Shown here: positions 1 to 5,836 of the stretch, piece after piece
How positions within the stretch are numbered: the stretch's first letter is position 1
How the letters are laid out: the number at the start of each line of letters is the position of its first letter
Origin: an uncultured Bacteroidales bacterium
GTDB lineage: Bacteria; Bacteroidota; Bacteroidia; Bacteroidales; Muribaculaceae
Direction: 5' to 3'
DNA length: 5,836 nucleotides
NCBI GenBank assembly: GCA_947175585.1
Contig: CAMWNL010000133.1
Location: 1-5,836, forward strand
Translations under genes and position numbers: made by a program
The notes under the pieces: generated by a model
What the model saw: the letters and a program-made list of their open reading frames with translations, nothing else
Told to the model about the DNA's origin: nothing
Database searches by the model: none

Positions 1-1389
1 GTCGAGACGATATTTGTTGATGCCGACGATGGTCTGACGGCCTGAGTCGATACGAGCCTGGGTGCGGGCCGCAGCTTCTTCGATGCGGAGCTTGGGTAGA
101 CCAGTTTCGATTGCTTTCGCCATGCCACCGAGTTTTTCGATTTCCTGAATGTGAGCCCATGCGCGCTGTGCAATCTCATTGGTGAGTGCTTCAACGTAGT
201 ATGAACCTGCCCAGGGGTCAATCTGTTTGGTGACCATGGTTTCCTCCTGAATGTAGATCTGAGTATTACGGGCAATACGCGCAGAGAAGTCAGTCGGAAG
301 GGCGATAGCTTCGTCAAGAGCGTTAGTGTGGAGTGACTGGGTGTGACCGAGAGCTGCACCCATGGCTTCGATACATGTGCGGCCAACGTTGTTGAACGGA
401 TCCTGTTCGGTGAGTGACCAGCCAGAAGTCTGAGAGTGGGTGCGGAGAGCAAGTGATTTGGGGTTTTTGGGATTGAACTGTTTTACAATCTTAGCCCAAA
501 GCATACGAGCAGCACGCATCTTGGCGATTTCCATGAAGAAGTTCATGCCGATAGCCCAGAAGAATGACAGACGGGGAGCGAAAGCGTCGATATCCATACC
601 GGCGTTAACACCGGCGCGAAGGTATTCGAGACCGTCGGCGAGAGTGTAAGCAAGCTCGATGTCGCAGGTTGCGCCTGCTTCCTGCATGTGGTAGCCGGAA
701 ATTGAAATCGAGTTGAACTTAGGCATGTTCTGTGAAGTATATTCGAAGATATCGGCGATGATGCGCATTGAGAATTCAGGCGGATAGATATATGTGTTAC
801 GCACCATGAATTCCTTGAGGATGTCGTTCTGGATGGTACCGGCCATTTCTTCGAGTTTGGCACCCTGTTCAAGACCTGCGTTGATATAGAAGGCGAGCAC
901 GGGGAGTACAGCGCCATTCATTGTCATAGACACAGACATCTTGTTCAAAGGTATGCCGTCGAAGAGAACCTTCATGTCTTCAATCGAGCAGATTGATACA
1001 CCGGCCTTACCAACGTCACCGACTACGCGCTCGTGATCGGCGTCATAACCGCGGTGAGTTGCGAGGTCAAATGCAACAGAGAGACCTTTCTGACCTGACG
1101 CAAGGTTGCGACGGTAGAAAGCGTTGGACTCAGCTGCGGTAGAGAAACCTGCATATTGACGGATGGTCCATGGACGGAGCGGGTACATCGCGCTGTACGG
1201 ACCACGCAAGAACGGAGGAATACCTGAAACGTAATTGAGATGTTCGAGGCCTTCGAGGTCTTCCTTAGTGTATATGGGTTTTACGGGGATAAGTTCGGGT
1301 GTGAGCCAATCTTCTCCACCGGCAACGGGTGCATGCTGCACACCGAATGCGTCTTTAGTGATATCTATGGTTTTAAAATCTGGTTTCAT
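1..1389 (-). CDS. mutB: Methylmalonyl-CoA mutase large (catalytic) subunit, 3' end missing
   Basis: This is the catalytic subunit of adenosylcobalamin-dependent methylmalonyl-CoA mutase, which interconverts succinyl-CoA and (R)-methylmalonyl-CoA in the cytoplasm; in Bacteroidales it serves propionate formation. The reading frame is open from the ATG at 1389 to the left edge, giving 463 of roughly 715 expected residues: essentially the whole substrate-binding TIM barrel and part of the linker. The cobalamin domain with its DxHxxG motif lies outside. By alignment from memory with the Propionibacterium enzyme (offset 10), I see Tyr65 and Arg72 (CoA contacts), Tyr79 in RQYAG (Tyr89), Thr185 and Gln187 in TIQND, Arg197 (Arg207, binds the substrate carboxylate), and Tyr233-His234 in SGYHMQEAG (Tyr243-His244). 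Tyr79 plus Arg197 argue for methylmalonyl-CoA rather than isobutyryl-CoA mutase. It begins 8 bases after the mutA stop, so the two are co-transcribed and probably translationally linked. No Shine-Dalgarno sequence is seen. Confidence 0.97.
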   Translation of the reverse strand, partial: MKPDFKTIDITKDAFGVQHAPVAGGEDWLTPELIPVKPIYTKEDLEGLEHLNYVSGIPPFLRGPYSAMYPLRPWTIRQYAGFSTAAESNAFYRRNLASGQKGLSVAFDLATHRGYDADHERVVGDVGKAGVSICSIEDMKVLFDGIPLNKMSVSMTMNGAVLPVLAFYINAGLEQGAKLEEMAGTIQNDILKEFMVRNTYIYPPEFSMRIIADIFEYTSQNMPKFNSISISGYHMQEAGATCDIELAYTLADGLEYLRAGVNAGMDIDAFAPRLSFFWAIGMNFFMEIAKMRAARMLWAKIVKQFNPKNPKSLALRTHSQTSGWSLTEQDPFNNVGRTCIEAMGAALGHTQSLHTNALDEAIALPTDFSARIARNTQIYIQEETMVTKQIDPWAGSYYVEALTNEIAQRAWAHIQEIEKLGGMAKAIETGLPKLRIEEAAARTQARIDSGRQTIVGINKYRLD

Positions 1390-1397
1390 TGTCGAGA

Positions 1398-3242
1398 TTA
1401 TTTGAGAAGTTTGGCGTTGAATTCTTTAAGAGTGTCGAGCACATTGCAACGAACATGGATAAAGTCGTTGATGCCGACAGCTTTGAGATCCTCCATGCAA
1501 GCAGGAGCACCGGCTACAACAAACTGAGCACGACCGTCGAGATACTTGAATGCTTCGGGTGCAAGAGTAGCATACTCGTCATCGCTTGAGCAAAGCACGA
1601 TAACGTCAGCGCCTTTTTCAAGAGCAGCGTCAACGCCTTCCTGAACAGTATCGAAGCCAAGGTTGTCAATAATCTCGTAACCTGCACAGCCGAAGAAGTT
1701 TGTAGAGAACTGAGCACGAGCAAGACGCATAGCGAGATTGCCGATTGTGAGCATGAACACTTTCGGACGCTTAGCTGCAGCCTCGGTAGCAAGACGGAGG
1801 TCTTCGAAATCTGTAGCAGCGCGTTTCATCAACAGGCCACCTTCAGCAGCCTCACCGTGGCCGCATGAGCAGCAGCATGCTTTGGTTTCAATCTTATCAG
1901 CAGCCTTTTCGTTGATATTAGGATACTGGTTAGTGCCAAGAAGAATTTCCTTGCGACGAGCGACGTCGGTGTGACGTTTTTCGCAAGATTCGTTAACGGC
2001 TTTCTGTACTTCTCCGTTAGATACCTCAGCAAAGAAACCGCCCTTGTCAACAACAGAGAGGAAGAGTTTCCAAGCTTCATTGGCAATAGAGAGTGTGAGA
2101 GTCTCTACATAGTAGCTACCGCCGGCAGGATCGACAACTTTGTCGAGGTGGCTTTCTTCCTTAAGAAGGAACTGCTGATTGCGAGCGATGCGCTCAGAGA
2201 ATGCGTCGGGAGTCTTGTAAGGAGTGTCAAAGGGCACAACGGTGATAGAATCCACACCGGCAAGAGCAGCAGACATAGCTTCGGTCTGGCTGCGGAGCAG
2301 GTTGACGTGAGCGTCGTAGATGGTCTGATTGAATTTTGAAGTTGCGGCATGGACGTGCATTTTCGCAGCGTCTACTGAAGCAGGCTTGTATTGTTCGACA
2401 ATCTGAGCCCAGAGCATACGGGCAGCGCGGAATTTTGCAAGTTCCATGAAGTAGTTTGAAGAAACACCCATGTTGAACTTGATGCGATCAGCAACTTCGT
2501 CGGGAGTAAGGCCGGCGTCAGTAAGAGCTGTCATCCATTGAGCGCCCCAAGCGAGAGCATAGCCAAGTTCCTGGAAAATATAAGCACCGCCATCGCAGAA
2601 GAGAACAGAGTCTACGGCGATCACTCGGAGTGAGGGGACGTCCTTAACTGTCTCTATAAGTTTTTTCGCTTTTTCTGTGATTTCGGGTGAAACTTCGCCA
2701 CCGTGACGGAGGGCTTTACGTAGAGGATTGAAGCCGATAGAACCGTGGAATTTCTTTTCAGCTCCGATAGCCTTTAGATATTTAACAAGTGCCTCAGCAA
2801 GATCCTGAGCCTTGCAGGGACAGCAATTGAAGTTGATTTCAACGTTTTCGAGGTCGATGCCTTCGAGAAGAGCTGCTACAGTAGCTTCAGTCGGCTCAGC
2901 AACTTTGAATCCAAGTGAGTTTACGCCCTTGCCGAGAACTTCGACAGCAACTTTGTTGGCTTCTGTCGGGTCTTCAGAAAGGATTTCCTGACGGGTGAGC
3001 CACTCATTGTTTGTACGAGTGCCACGGATAAAAGGATATTCGCCTGGAAGCGACTCGGTTGTTTTGAAGTCTGCGATGTCTTCAGCGCGGTAGATGGGCT
3101 CGACATTGAAGCCTTCGTTTGTTCTCCAAACCAATTTCTTATTGAAATCGGCTCCCTTCAGGTCGGTCTCGACCTTGGCGCGCCATTCGTCATAGCTTAT
3201 GCCCGGGAATTGGTCGAACAATTTTTCTCTTTTTTCTGCCAT
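1398..3242 (-). CDS. mutA: Methylmalonyl-CoA mutase small (non-catalytic) subunit
   Basis: This is the 614-residue partner of MutB in the heterodimeric mutase; family knowledge says it stabilises the complex but does not bind B12. The N-terminal tail and degenerate TIM barrel occupy about residues 1-430, a linker 431-490, and a Rossmann-like B12-type domain 493-614. Shared blocks with MutB include [12 protein letters not shown] (271-282), RIARNQQ (351-357) and [10 protein letters not shown] (371-380). Key catalytic features are gone: the stretch AYIFQELG (220-227) has Ile222 where MutB has its catalytic His, and the segment [10 protein letters not shown] (497-506) stands where DxHxxG would be. 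Length is normal for Bacteroidales. Two cysteine-rich patches stand out: Cys140, 141, 143 in the barrel and Cys456-458, Cys460, His462 in the linker. The ATG at 3242 is chosen because the [13 protein letters not shown] opening is typical of the family and the promoter lies about 80 nt upstream. It is the first gene of the mutAB unit. Confidence 0.97.
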   Translation of the reverse strand: MAEKREKLFDQFPGISYDEWRAKVETDLKGADFNKKLVWRTNEGFNVEPIYRAEDIADFKTTESLPGEYPFIRGTRTNNEWLTRQEILSEDPTEANKVAVEVLGKGVNSLGFKVAEPTEATVAALLEGIDLENVEINFNCCPCKAQDLAEALVKYLKAIGAEKKFHGSIGFNPLRKALRHGGEVSPEITEKAKKLIETVKDVPSLRVIAVDSVLFCDGGAYIFQELGYALAWGAQWMTALTDAGLTPDEVADRIKFNMGVSSNYFMELAKFRAARMLWAQIVEQYKPASVDAAKMHVHAATSKFNQTIYDAHVNLLRSQTEAMSAALAGVDSITVVPFDTPYKTPDAFSERIARNQQFLLKEESHLDKVVDPAGGSYYVETLTLSIANEAWKLFLSVVDKGGFFAEVSNGEVQKAVNESCEKRHTDVARRKEILLGTNQYPNINEKAADKIETKACCCSCGHGEAAEGGLLMKRAATDFEDLRLATEAAAKRPKVFMLTIGNLAMRLARAQFSTNFFGCAGYEIIDNLGFDTVQEGVDAALEKGADVIVLCSSDDEYATLAPEAFKYLDGRAQFVVAGAPACMEDLKAVGINDFIHVRCNVLDTLKEFNAKLLK

Positions 3243-3299
3243 AATTACTTTGTAAGTGATTGTTCTATAGTGAGATTTAAGTCTGAACTACTTAATCGT

Positions 3300-3322
3300 G
3301 CCAAGAGCAAAACGCTCTAAGC
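3300..3322 (-). other. Stem-loop at the 5' end of the mutAB leader
   Basis: On the minus strand GCTTAGAGC (3322-3314) and GCTCTTGGC (3308-3300) form a nine-position stem with one U-U mismatch and one G-U pair, closed by a GTTTT loop. The inner five pairs (AGAGC/GCTCT) are perfect. It would lie at the very start of a message made from the promoter just upstream, where such hairpins often protect RNA from decay. There is no following T-run, so it does not look like an intrinsic terminator for bcp. Function is inferred; chance occurrence is possible. Confidence 0.5.
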
Positions 3323-3327
3323 CACGA

Positions 3328-3358
3328 CAAAATTAATAAACTTTATATAAATTGCAAA
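3328..3358 (-). promoter_or_regulatory. Bacteroidetes-type promoter of mutAB
   Basis: Read on the minus strand, a TTTG -33 element (3355-3358) is followed after exactly 19 bases by TAATTTTG (3328-3335), a full match to the Bacteroidetes -7 consensus TAnnTTTG. Consensus spacing is 19-21 bases. The predicted transcription start is near 3321-3324, leaving a leader of about 80 nt before the mutA ATG. The surroundings are AT-rich and lie in the 146-base gap between bcp and mutA, the right place for a separate promoter. The start site is inferred. Confidence 0.8.
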
Positions 3359-3388
3359 CCAAATCGCCGAAAATACTGAAATTTTTCT

Positions 3389-3844
3389 TTAAAGTGCAAG
3401 TATTTGGGCTGCATGGTCTTTAGTCTTGACCTCTTTTGGCGTTATAATATGAGTCACAACCCCTTCGGGAGATATGATGAAAGTAGTGCGAAATGTACCC
3501 ATATATTTACGTCCATACATAGACTTCTCGCCCCAGACTCCGAACTTTTCAACGAGTTTATGGTCTGTGTCGGAAATGAGGGGGAACGGTAGATTGTTTT
3601 TGGCTATGAAGCGTTGATGTGATGACTCAGGATCAACGCTGACACCGATGACCTGATAATTATGAGCGAGAAGCTCAGCGTAGTTGTCTCGCAGATTGCA
3701 AGCCTGAGCCGTGCATCCTGAGGTCATGTCTTTGGGATAAAAGTACAACGCGATTGTTTTACCGGGGTAATCGCTAAGCCGCACATCTTTACCATCCTGA
3801 TCGACGCCGAGGAGGTCGTCAACTTTGTCACCGATTTTAATCAT
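3389..3844 (-). CDS. bcp: Thioredoxin-dependent thiol peroxidase (Bcp/PrxQ peroxiredoxin)
   Basis: This is a complete 151-residue cytoplasmic peroxiredoxin of the Bcp/PrxQ group, which reduces hydrogen peroxide and organic hydroperoxides using thioredoxin. The length matches the family (about 150-160). The fold signature YFYPKDMTSGCTAQAC (34-49) contains Pro37, Thr41 and the peroxidatic Cys44 of the PxxxTxxC motif; Cys49, five residues on, is the resolving Cys in the position seen in E. coli Bcp, so an intramolecular disulfide is expected. Arg119 in TFRTTFII is the conserved active-site arginine, and GVWGEKSMYGR (102-112) is typical. The ATG at 3844 gives the usual MIKIGDKV opening. It starts 39 bases after the peptidase stop; with no convincing promoter in that gap it is probably transcribed with the peptidase gene. 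No terminator hairpin with a T-run is visible after its stop, so some read-through into mutAB is possible. Confidence 0.96.
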   Translation of the reverse strand: MIKIGDKVDDLLGVDQDGKDVRLSDYPGKTIALYFYPKDMTSGCTAQACNLRDNYAELLAHNYQVIGVSVDPESSHQRFIAKNNLPFPLISDTDHKLVEKFGVWGEKSMYGRKYMGTFRTTFIISPEGVVTHIITPKEVKTKDHAAQILAL

Positions 3845-3883
3845 AGTTTGTTGGGTATTTGAAGAGTTAATATAAGATACAAA

Positions 3884-4456
3884 TTATAGTACGCGTCTCG
3901 CACCAATGTAGTGATGAGAATAATAACCGCCGTCAGGATAGGTGTCGACGCGAATTCCTCCTCTGATAGCAGCGTGGATAAATGATATCTTGCCATCAGG
4001 AGCGACATCAACGGCTATGCCGACATGTCCAACTTTTTTGCCTGCCCGTCGAGTGCTGAAGAACAGCAGATCACCGGGGCGCACGTCAGAAGTCGCGACG
4101 GATTCTCCCTGGCGATATTGGTCGCGCGACGATGCTCCAAGAGCCTTGTCAAAATGACGGAAGACGAAACTTGTAAATCCTGAGCAGTCAAAAGCATTAG
4201 GTCCTTTACCACCACGGCGATAAGGCTTGCCGAGATAACGATTGGCATAACTGATAATATCGTTAGCGAGCGCTTCTCTATTAAGCCGGTTGTCACGACG
4301 GGCGGTTTTCTCAACAGCCTGCATGAAGACATCGACTTCTTCACCGGGAATTGAATCGTCAGCATAAATAATATGCGGACAAAGACAGAATAGCCCCAGA
4401 CAAATCATCAATTTGCCGATGTGAAAATTTAAACGGATAATGTAGTCGTTACGCAT
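3884..4456 (-). CDS. Secreted NlpC/P60 (C40) cell-wall peptidase
   Basis: This is a 190-residue exported cysteine peptidase of the NlpC/P60 family, whose members cut peptide stems of peptidoglycan, commonly the D-Glu to diamino acid bond. The N-terminus has basic residues (Arg2, Arg8, Lys15) and a hydrophobic run at 16-30, with a likely signal peptidase I site after IYA (29-31 to Ala32, before DDS). No proper lipobox is seen although Cys20, Cys24 and Cys26 occur near it. A short charged linker (33-62) precedes the catalytic domain. The nucleophile is Cys91 in NAFDCSGF; the catalytic His is His144 in VGHVGI; the third polar residue is probably His161 in FIHAA. RPGDLLFF (126-133) is also typical. 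Single-domain and small, it resembles Spr/MepS-like enzymes, but the exact substrate cannot be told. The start is uncertain: the promoter -7 box ends four bases before ATG 4456, and Met17 (4408) is an in-frame alternative that keeps the hydrophobic core but loses the basic residues. Confidence 0.93.
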   Translation of the reverse strand: MRNDYIIRLNFHIGKLMICLGLFCLCPHIIYADDSIPGEEVDVFMQAVEKTARRDNRLNREALANDIISYANRYLGKPYRRGGKGPNAFDCSGFTSFVFRHFDKALGASSRDQYRQGESVATSDVRPGDLLFFSTRRAGKKVGHVGIAVDVAPDGKISFIHAAIRGGIRVDTYPDGGYYSHHYIGARRVL

Positions 4457-4460
4457 ACTA

Positions 4461-4492
4461 CAAAGTTATGAAATCAGGATGTATTTAACAAA
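4461..4492 (-). promoter_or_regulatory. Bacteroidetes-type promoter of the NlpC/P60 gene
   Basis: On the minus strand TTTG (4489-4492) is followed after 20 bases by TAACTTTG (4461-4468), a full match to TAnnTTTG at consensus spacing. With the usual few-base distance from the -7 box, transcription would begin close to 4456, the first base of the annotated ATG. It sits in the 66-base gap after the symporter gene and would serve the peptidase gene and probably bcp. Start position and target genes are inferred. Confidence 0.75.
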
Positions 4493-4522
4493 TGCTATTA
4501 AATTTCTTAGGATTTGTTTACA
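4480..4522. repeat. AT-rich imperfect inverted repeat overlapping the -33 box
   Basis: On the minus strand AACAAAT (4518-4512) is mirrored by ATTTGTT (4493-4487) across an 18-base loop, with outer TGTA (4522-4519) and TACA (4483-4480) able to pair past a three-base bulge. A second mirror, ATTTAA (4503-4498) and TTAAAT (4488-4483), lies inside and is roughly centred on the -33 element. This could be an operator, or a weak end to the symporter transcript, but in such AT-rich sequence it may be chance. It begins directly after the symporter stop codon. Confidence 0.3.
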
Positions 4523-5836
4523 TTAGACCTGAGCTTTCCAACACGGTGTGTTTTTTTCTATTTCAGGAATAGTCGAAGCGCTGTATGACGGATCAATGCC
4601 GGCCAGTCGTTGTCGGCTATAGTCTTTCAAACAGGTAATGGCATATTTGCCCAGTCTTAAAATCGCGGCAAGATTACAAAGGGTCATCAGAGCCATAGTA
4701 ATATCAGCAAAACTCCACACAAATTGCAGCGGCGACACTGCTCCGATGAAAACAAGCGCGCTGACAATAATGCGATAGGAAGTGATGATATGATGATTGG
4801 GCGAAATAAATCTCAGATTTGTCTCACCATAATAATAGTTTGCGATGATTGAACTAAAAGCAAAGAAAAAGATAGCGATGCTTATGAATATGGATCCCGA
4901 ACCCGGATGTCCAAGTCCGGCATCAACCGCTTTCTGAGTAAGAACGATGCCGTCTGCATCGCCGAGACTGATGCCGCTGCAAAGAATTATAAATGCGGTG
5001 CAAGAGCATACCAGAAGTGTGTCGGTGAGTACACCGAGAGACTGAATCAAACCTTGTTTTACCGGATGGCTGACCGAAGCCGTCGCTGCGACATTGGGCG
5101 CCGAGCCTTCGCCGGCTTCATTACTGAAGAGTCCTCGTTTTGTACCCATCACTATTGCCATGCCAAGAGTCCCTCCGGCAGCCTGATCAAAACCGAAAGC
5201 GTTTTCAATAATCATTTTGAAAACCGTAGGTATCGAATCTATGTTCATTGCGATTATTGCTACGGCGAGGGCGAGATAGGCAATTGCCATCACCGGTACT
5301 ATAATCTGGCTGACTTTGGCTATGCTATGTATGCCGCCCCAGATGATAGTCAAAGTAAGTACTGACAGGATAATGGCTGACACGTAGTCGGGAACAGAAA
5401 AACTATTACCAAAAGCTTCAGCGATAGTGTTGGACTGAACGGAGTTGAAGGCAAGCCCGAATGTGAGTGTAATCAGAACGGCGAAGCACACCGCCCAAGC
5501 GCGCGAACCGAGGCCGAGATAAATATAGTATGCCGGACCACCGATGAATGATTTTTTCCCGGGTTGTTTATAAAGTTGGGCAAGAGTCGATTCTATGAAA
5601 GCTGTAGCTGAACCTAAAATTGCAATCATCCACATCCAGAATATCGCTCCGGGTCCTCCCATGGCGATAGCAGTAGCTACGCCGGCAAGATTGCCTGTGC
5701 CGACGCGGCTGGCTATTGAAACCATAAAAGCCTGAAAGGGAGTGATTGAGTGATGATGGTTACCGGAGGCATCAGTATCGATTTTACCGGAAGATAAAAG
5801 CAAACGAAACATTTCGGTGAACATGCGGAATTGTAC
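4523..5836 (-). CDS. AGCS-family sodium:alanine/glycine symporter, 5' end missing
   Basis: This is an inner-membrane amino-acid carrier of the alanine or glycine:cation symporter family, importing alanine or glycine with Na+ (or H+). The frame stays open to the right edge, giving 437 residues; the four codons before the Met at 5824 read VQFR, which matches the conserved family sequence just ahead of MFxEMFRLL. So that Met is internal and roughly 50-60 N-terminal residues, including the first membrane segment, lie outside. Residues counted from the edge: the signature RVGTGNLAGVATA (44-56), GGPGAIFWMW (60-69), TKRGLFSNEAGEGSAPN (232-248) and ANYYYGE (332-338). About ten hydrophobic membrane segments are visible, ending with a polar cytoplasmic tail from about 402. 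A His-rich patch (His27-29) lies in the first cytoplasmic loop. Substrate choice between alanine and glycine cannot be read with confidence. It is the furthest upstream gene; its promoter is not in the window. Confidence 0.94.
   Translation of the reverse strand, partial: VQFRMFTEMFRLLLSSGKIDTDASGNHHHSITPFQAFMVSIASRVGTGNLAGVATAIAMGGPGAIFWMWMIAILGSATAFIESTLAQLYKQPGKKSFIGGPAYYIYLGLGSRAWAVCFAVLITLTFGLAFNSVQSNTIAEAFGNSFSVPDYVSAIILSVLTLTIIWGGIHSIAKVSQIIVPVMAIAYLALAVAIIAMNIDSIPTVFKMIIENAFGFDQAAGGTLGMAIVMGTKRGLFSNEAGEGSAPNVAATASVSHPVKQGLIQSLGVLTDTLLVCSCTAFIILCSGISLGDADGIVLTQKAVDAGLGHPGSGSIFISIAIFFFAFSSIIANYYYGETNLRFISPNHHIITSYRIIVSALVFIGAVSPLQFVWSFADITMALMTLCNLAAILRLGKYAITCLKDYSRQRLAGIDPSYSASTIPEIEKNTPCWKAQV

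Noticed and set aside
543..917. 124-codon minus-strand open frame overlapping mutB in another frame
   Set aside because: It is Ser/Thr/Pro-rich in the way out-of-frame translations often are, and the mutB frame here encodes conserved active-site residues.
1971..2339. 122-codon open frame on the plus strand inside mutA
   Set aside because: Antisense shadow of a well-conserved coding region, with no family resemblance or upstream signals.
3300..3322. Hairpin as an intrinsic terminator for bcp
   Set aside because: No T-run follows the stem on the minus strand, and it lies just downstream of a consensus promoter, fitting a leader structure better.
3243..3388. Possible cobalamin riboswitch before the B12-dependent mutAB genes
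   Set aside because: The 146-base gap is short for this class, about half of it is promoter or upstream of it, and no B12-box sequence is seen in the transcript direction. A GCCAC string occurs only on the opposite strand at 3321-3325.
3880..3886. TAATTTG near-match to a -7 promoter box before bcp, overlapping the peptidase stop codon
   Set aside because: It has one base too few between TA and TTTG, and no TTTG sits 19-21 bases upstream, so I do not call a promoter.
4907..5365. 152-codon open frame on the plus strand inside the symporter gene
   Set aside because: It lies wholly antisense to a strongly conserved membrane protein, its translation is rich in Arg, Cys and Tyr without any recognisable motif, and no promoter supports it.
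5822..5824. ATG at the right edge as the start of the symporter gene
   Set aside because: The frame stays open upstream and reads VQFR, matching the conserved interior of the family; a start here would lack the first membrane segment.

Overview
The window looks like an ordinary chromosomal stretch of a Bacteroidales bacterium, possibly Muribaculaceae or a relative. That placement rests on three things: the heterodimeric methylmalonyl-CoA mutase with a separate ~614-residue small subunit, the absence of Shine-Dalgarno sequences before the starts, and two good matches to the Bacteroidetes promoter form (TTTG, 19-20 bases, TAnnTTTG). Family level is a guess from protein style, not a search.

All five genes lie on the minus strand, so transcription runs from the right edge to the left. 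In that order they are: an AGCS-family sodium:alanine/glycine symporter cut at its 5' end by the right edge (4523-5836); a small secreted NlpC/P60 cell-wall peptidase (3884-4456); a Bcp/PrxQ thiol peroxidase (3389-3844); the methylmalonyl-CoA mutase small subunit mutA (1398-3242); and the large catalytic subunit mutB, cut by the left edge after 463 codons (1-1389). The gaps are 58, 39, 146 and 8 bases going leftwards as 4457-4522 (66 with the boundary bases counted), 3845-3883, 3243-3388 and 1390-1397.

Two promoters can be read directly. One at 3328-3358 drives mutAB and leaves a leader of about 80 nt that begins with a stem-loop (3300-3322). The other at 4461-4492 drives the peptidase gene and, probably, bcp; its -7 box ends only four bases before the annotated ATG, so the message would be leaderless or the true start lies further in.

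Functionally, mutAB is the B12-dependent step of the succinate-propionate route (succinyl-CoA to methylmalonyl-CoA) used by fermenting Bacteroidales. MutB keeps the substrate and catalytic residues of a true methylmalonyl-CoA mutase; MutA has lost both the catalytic His and the cobalamin-ligand motif and is structural. The other genes are housekeeping (peroxide defence, wall turnover, amino-acid uptake) and do not form an evident pathway with mutAB. I found no mobile element, RNA gene, CRISPR array or undescribed system; the points worth a second look are regulatory details and a cysteine-rich linker in MutA.
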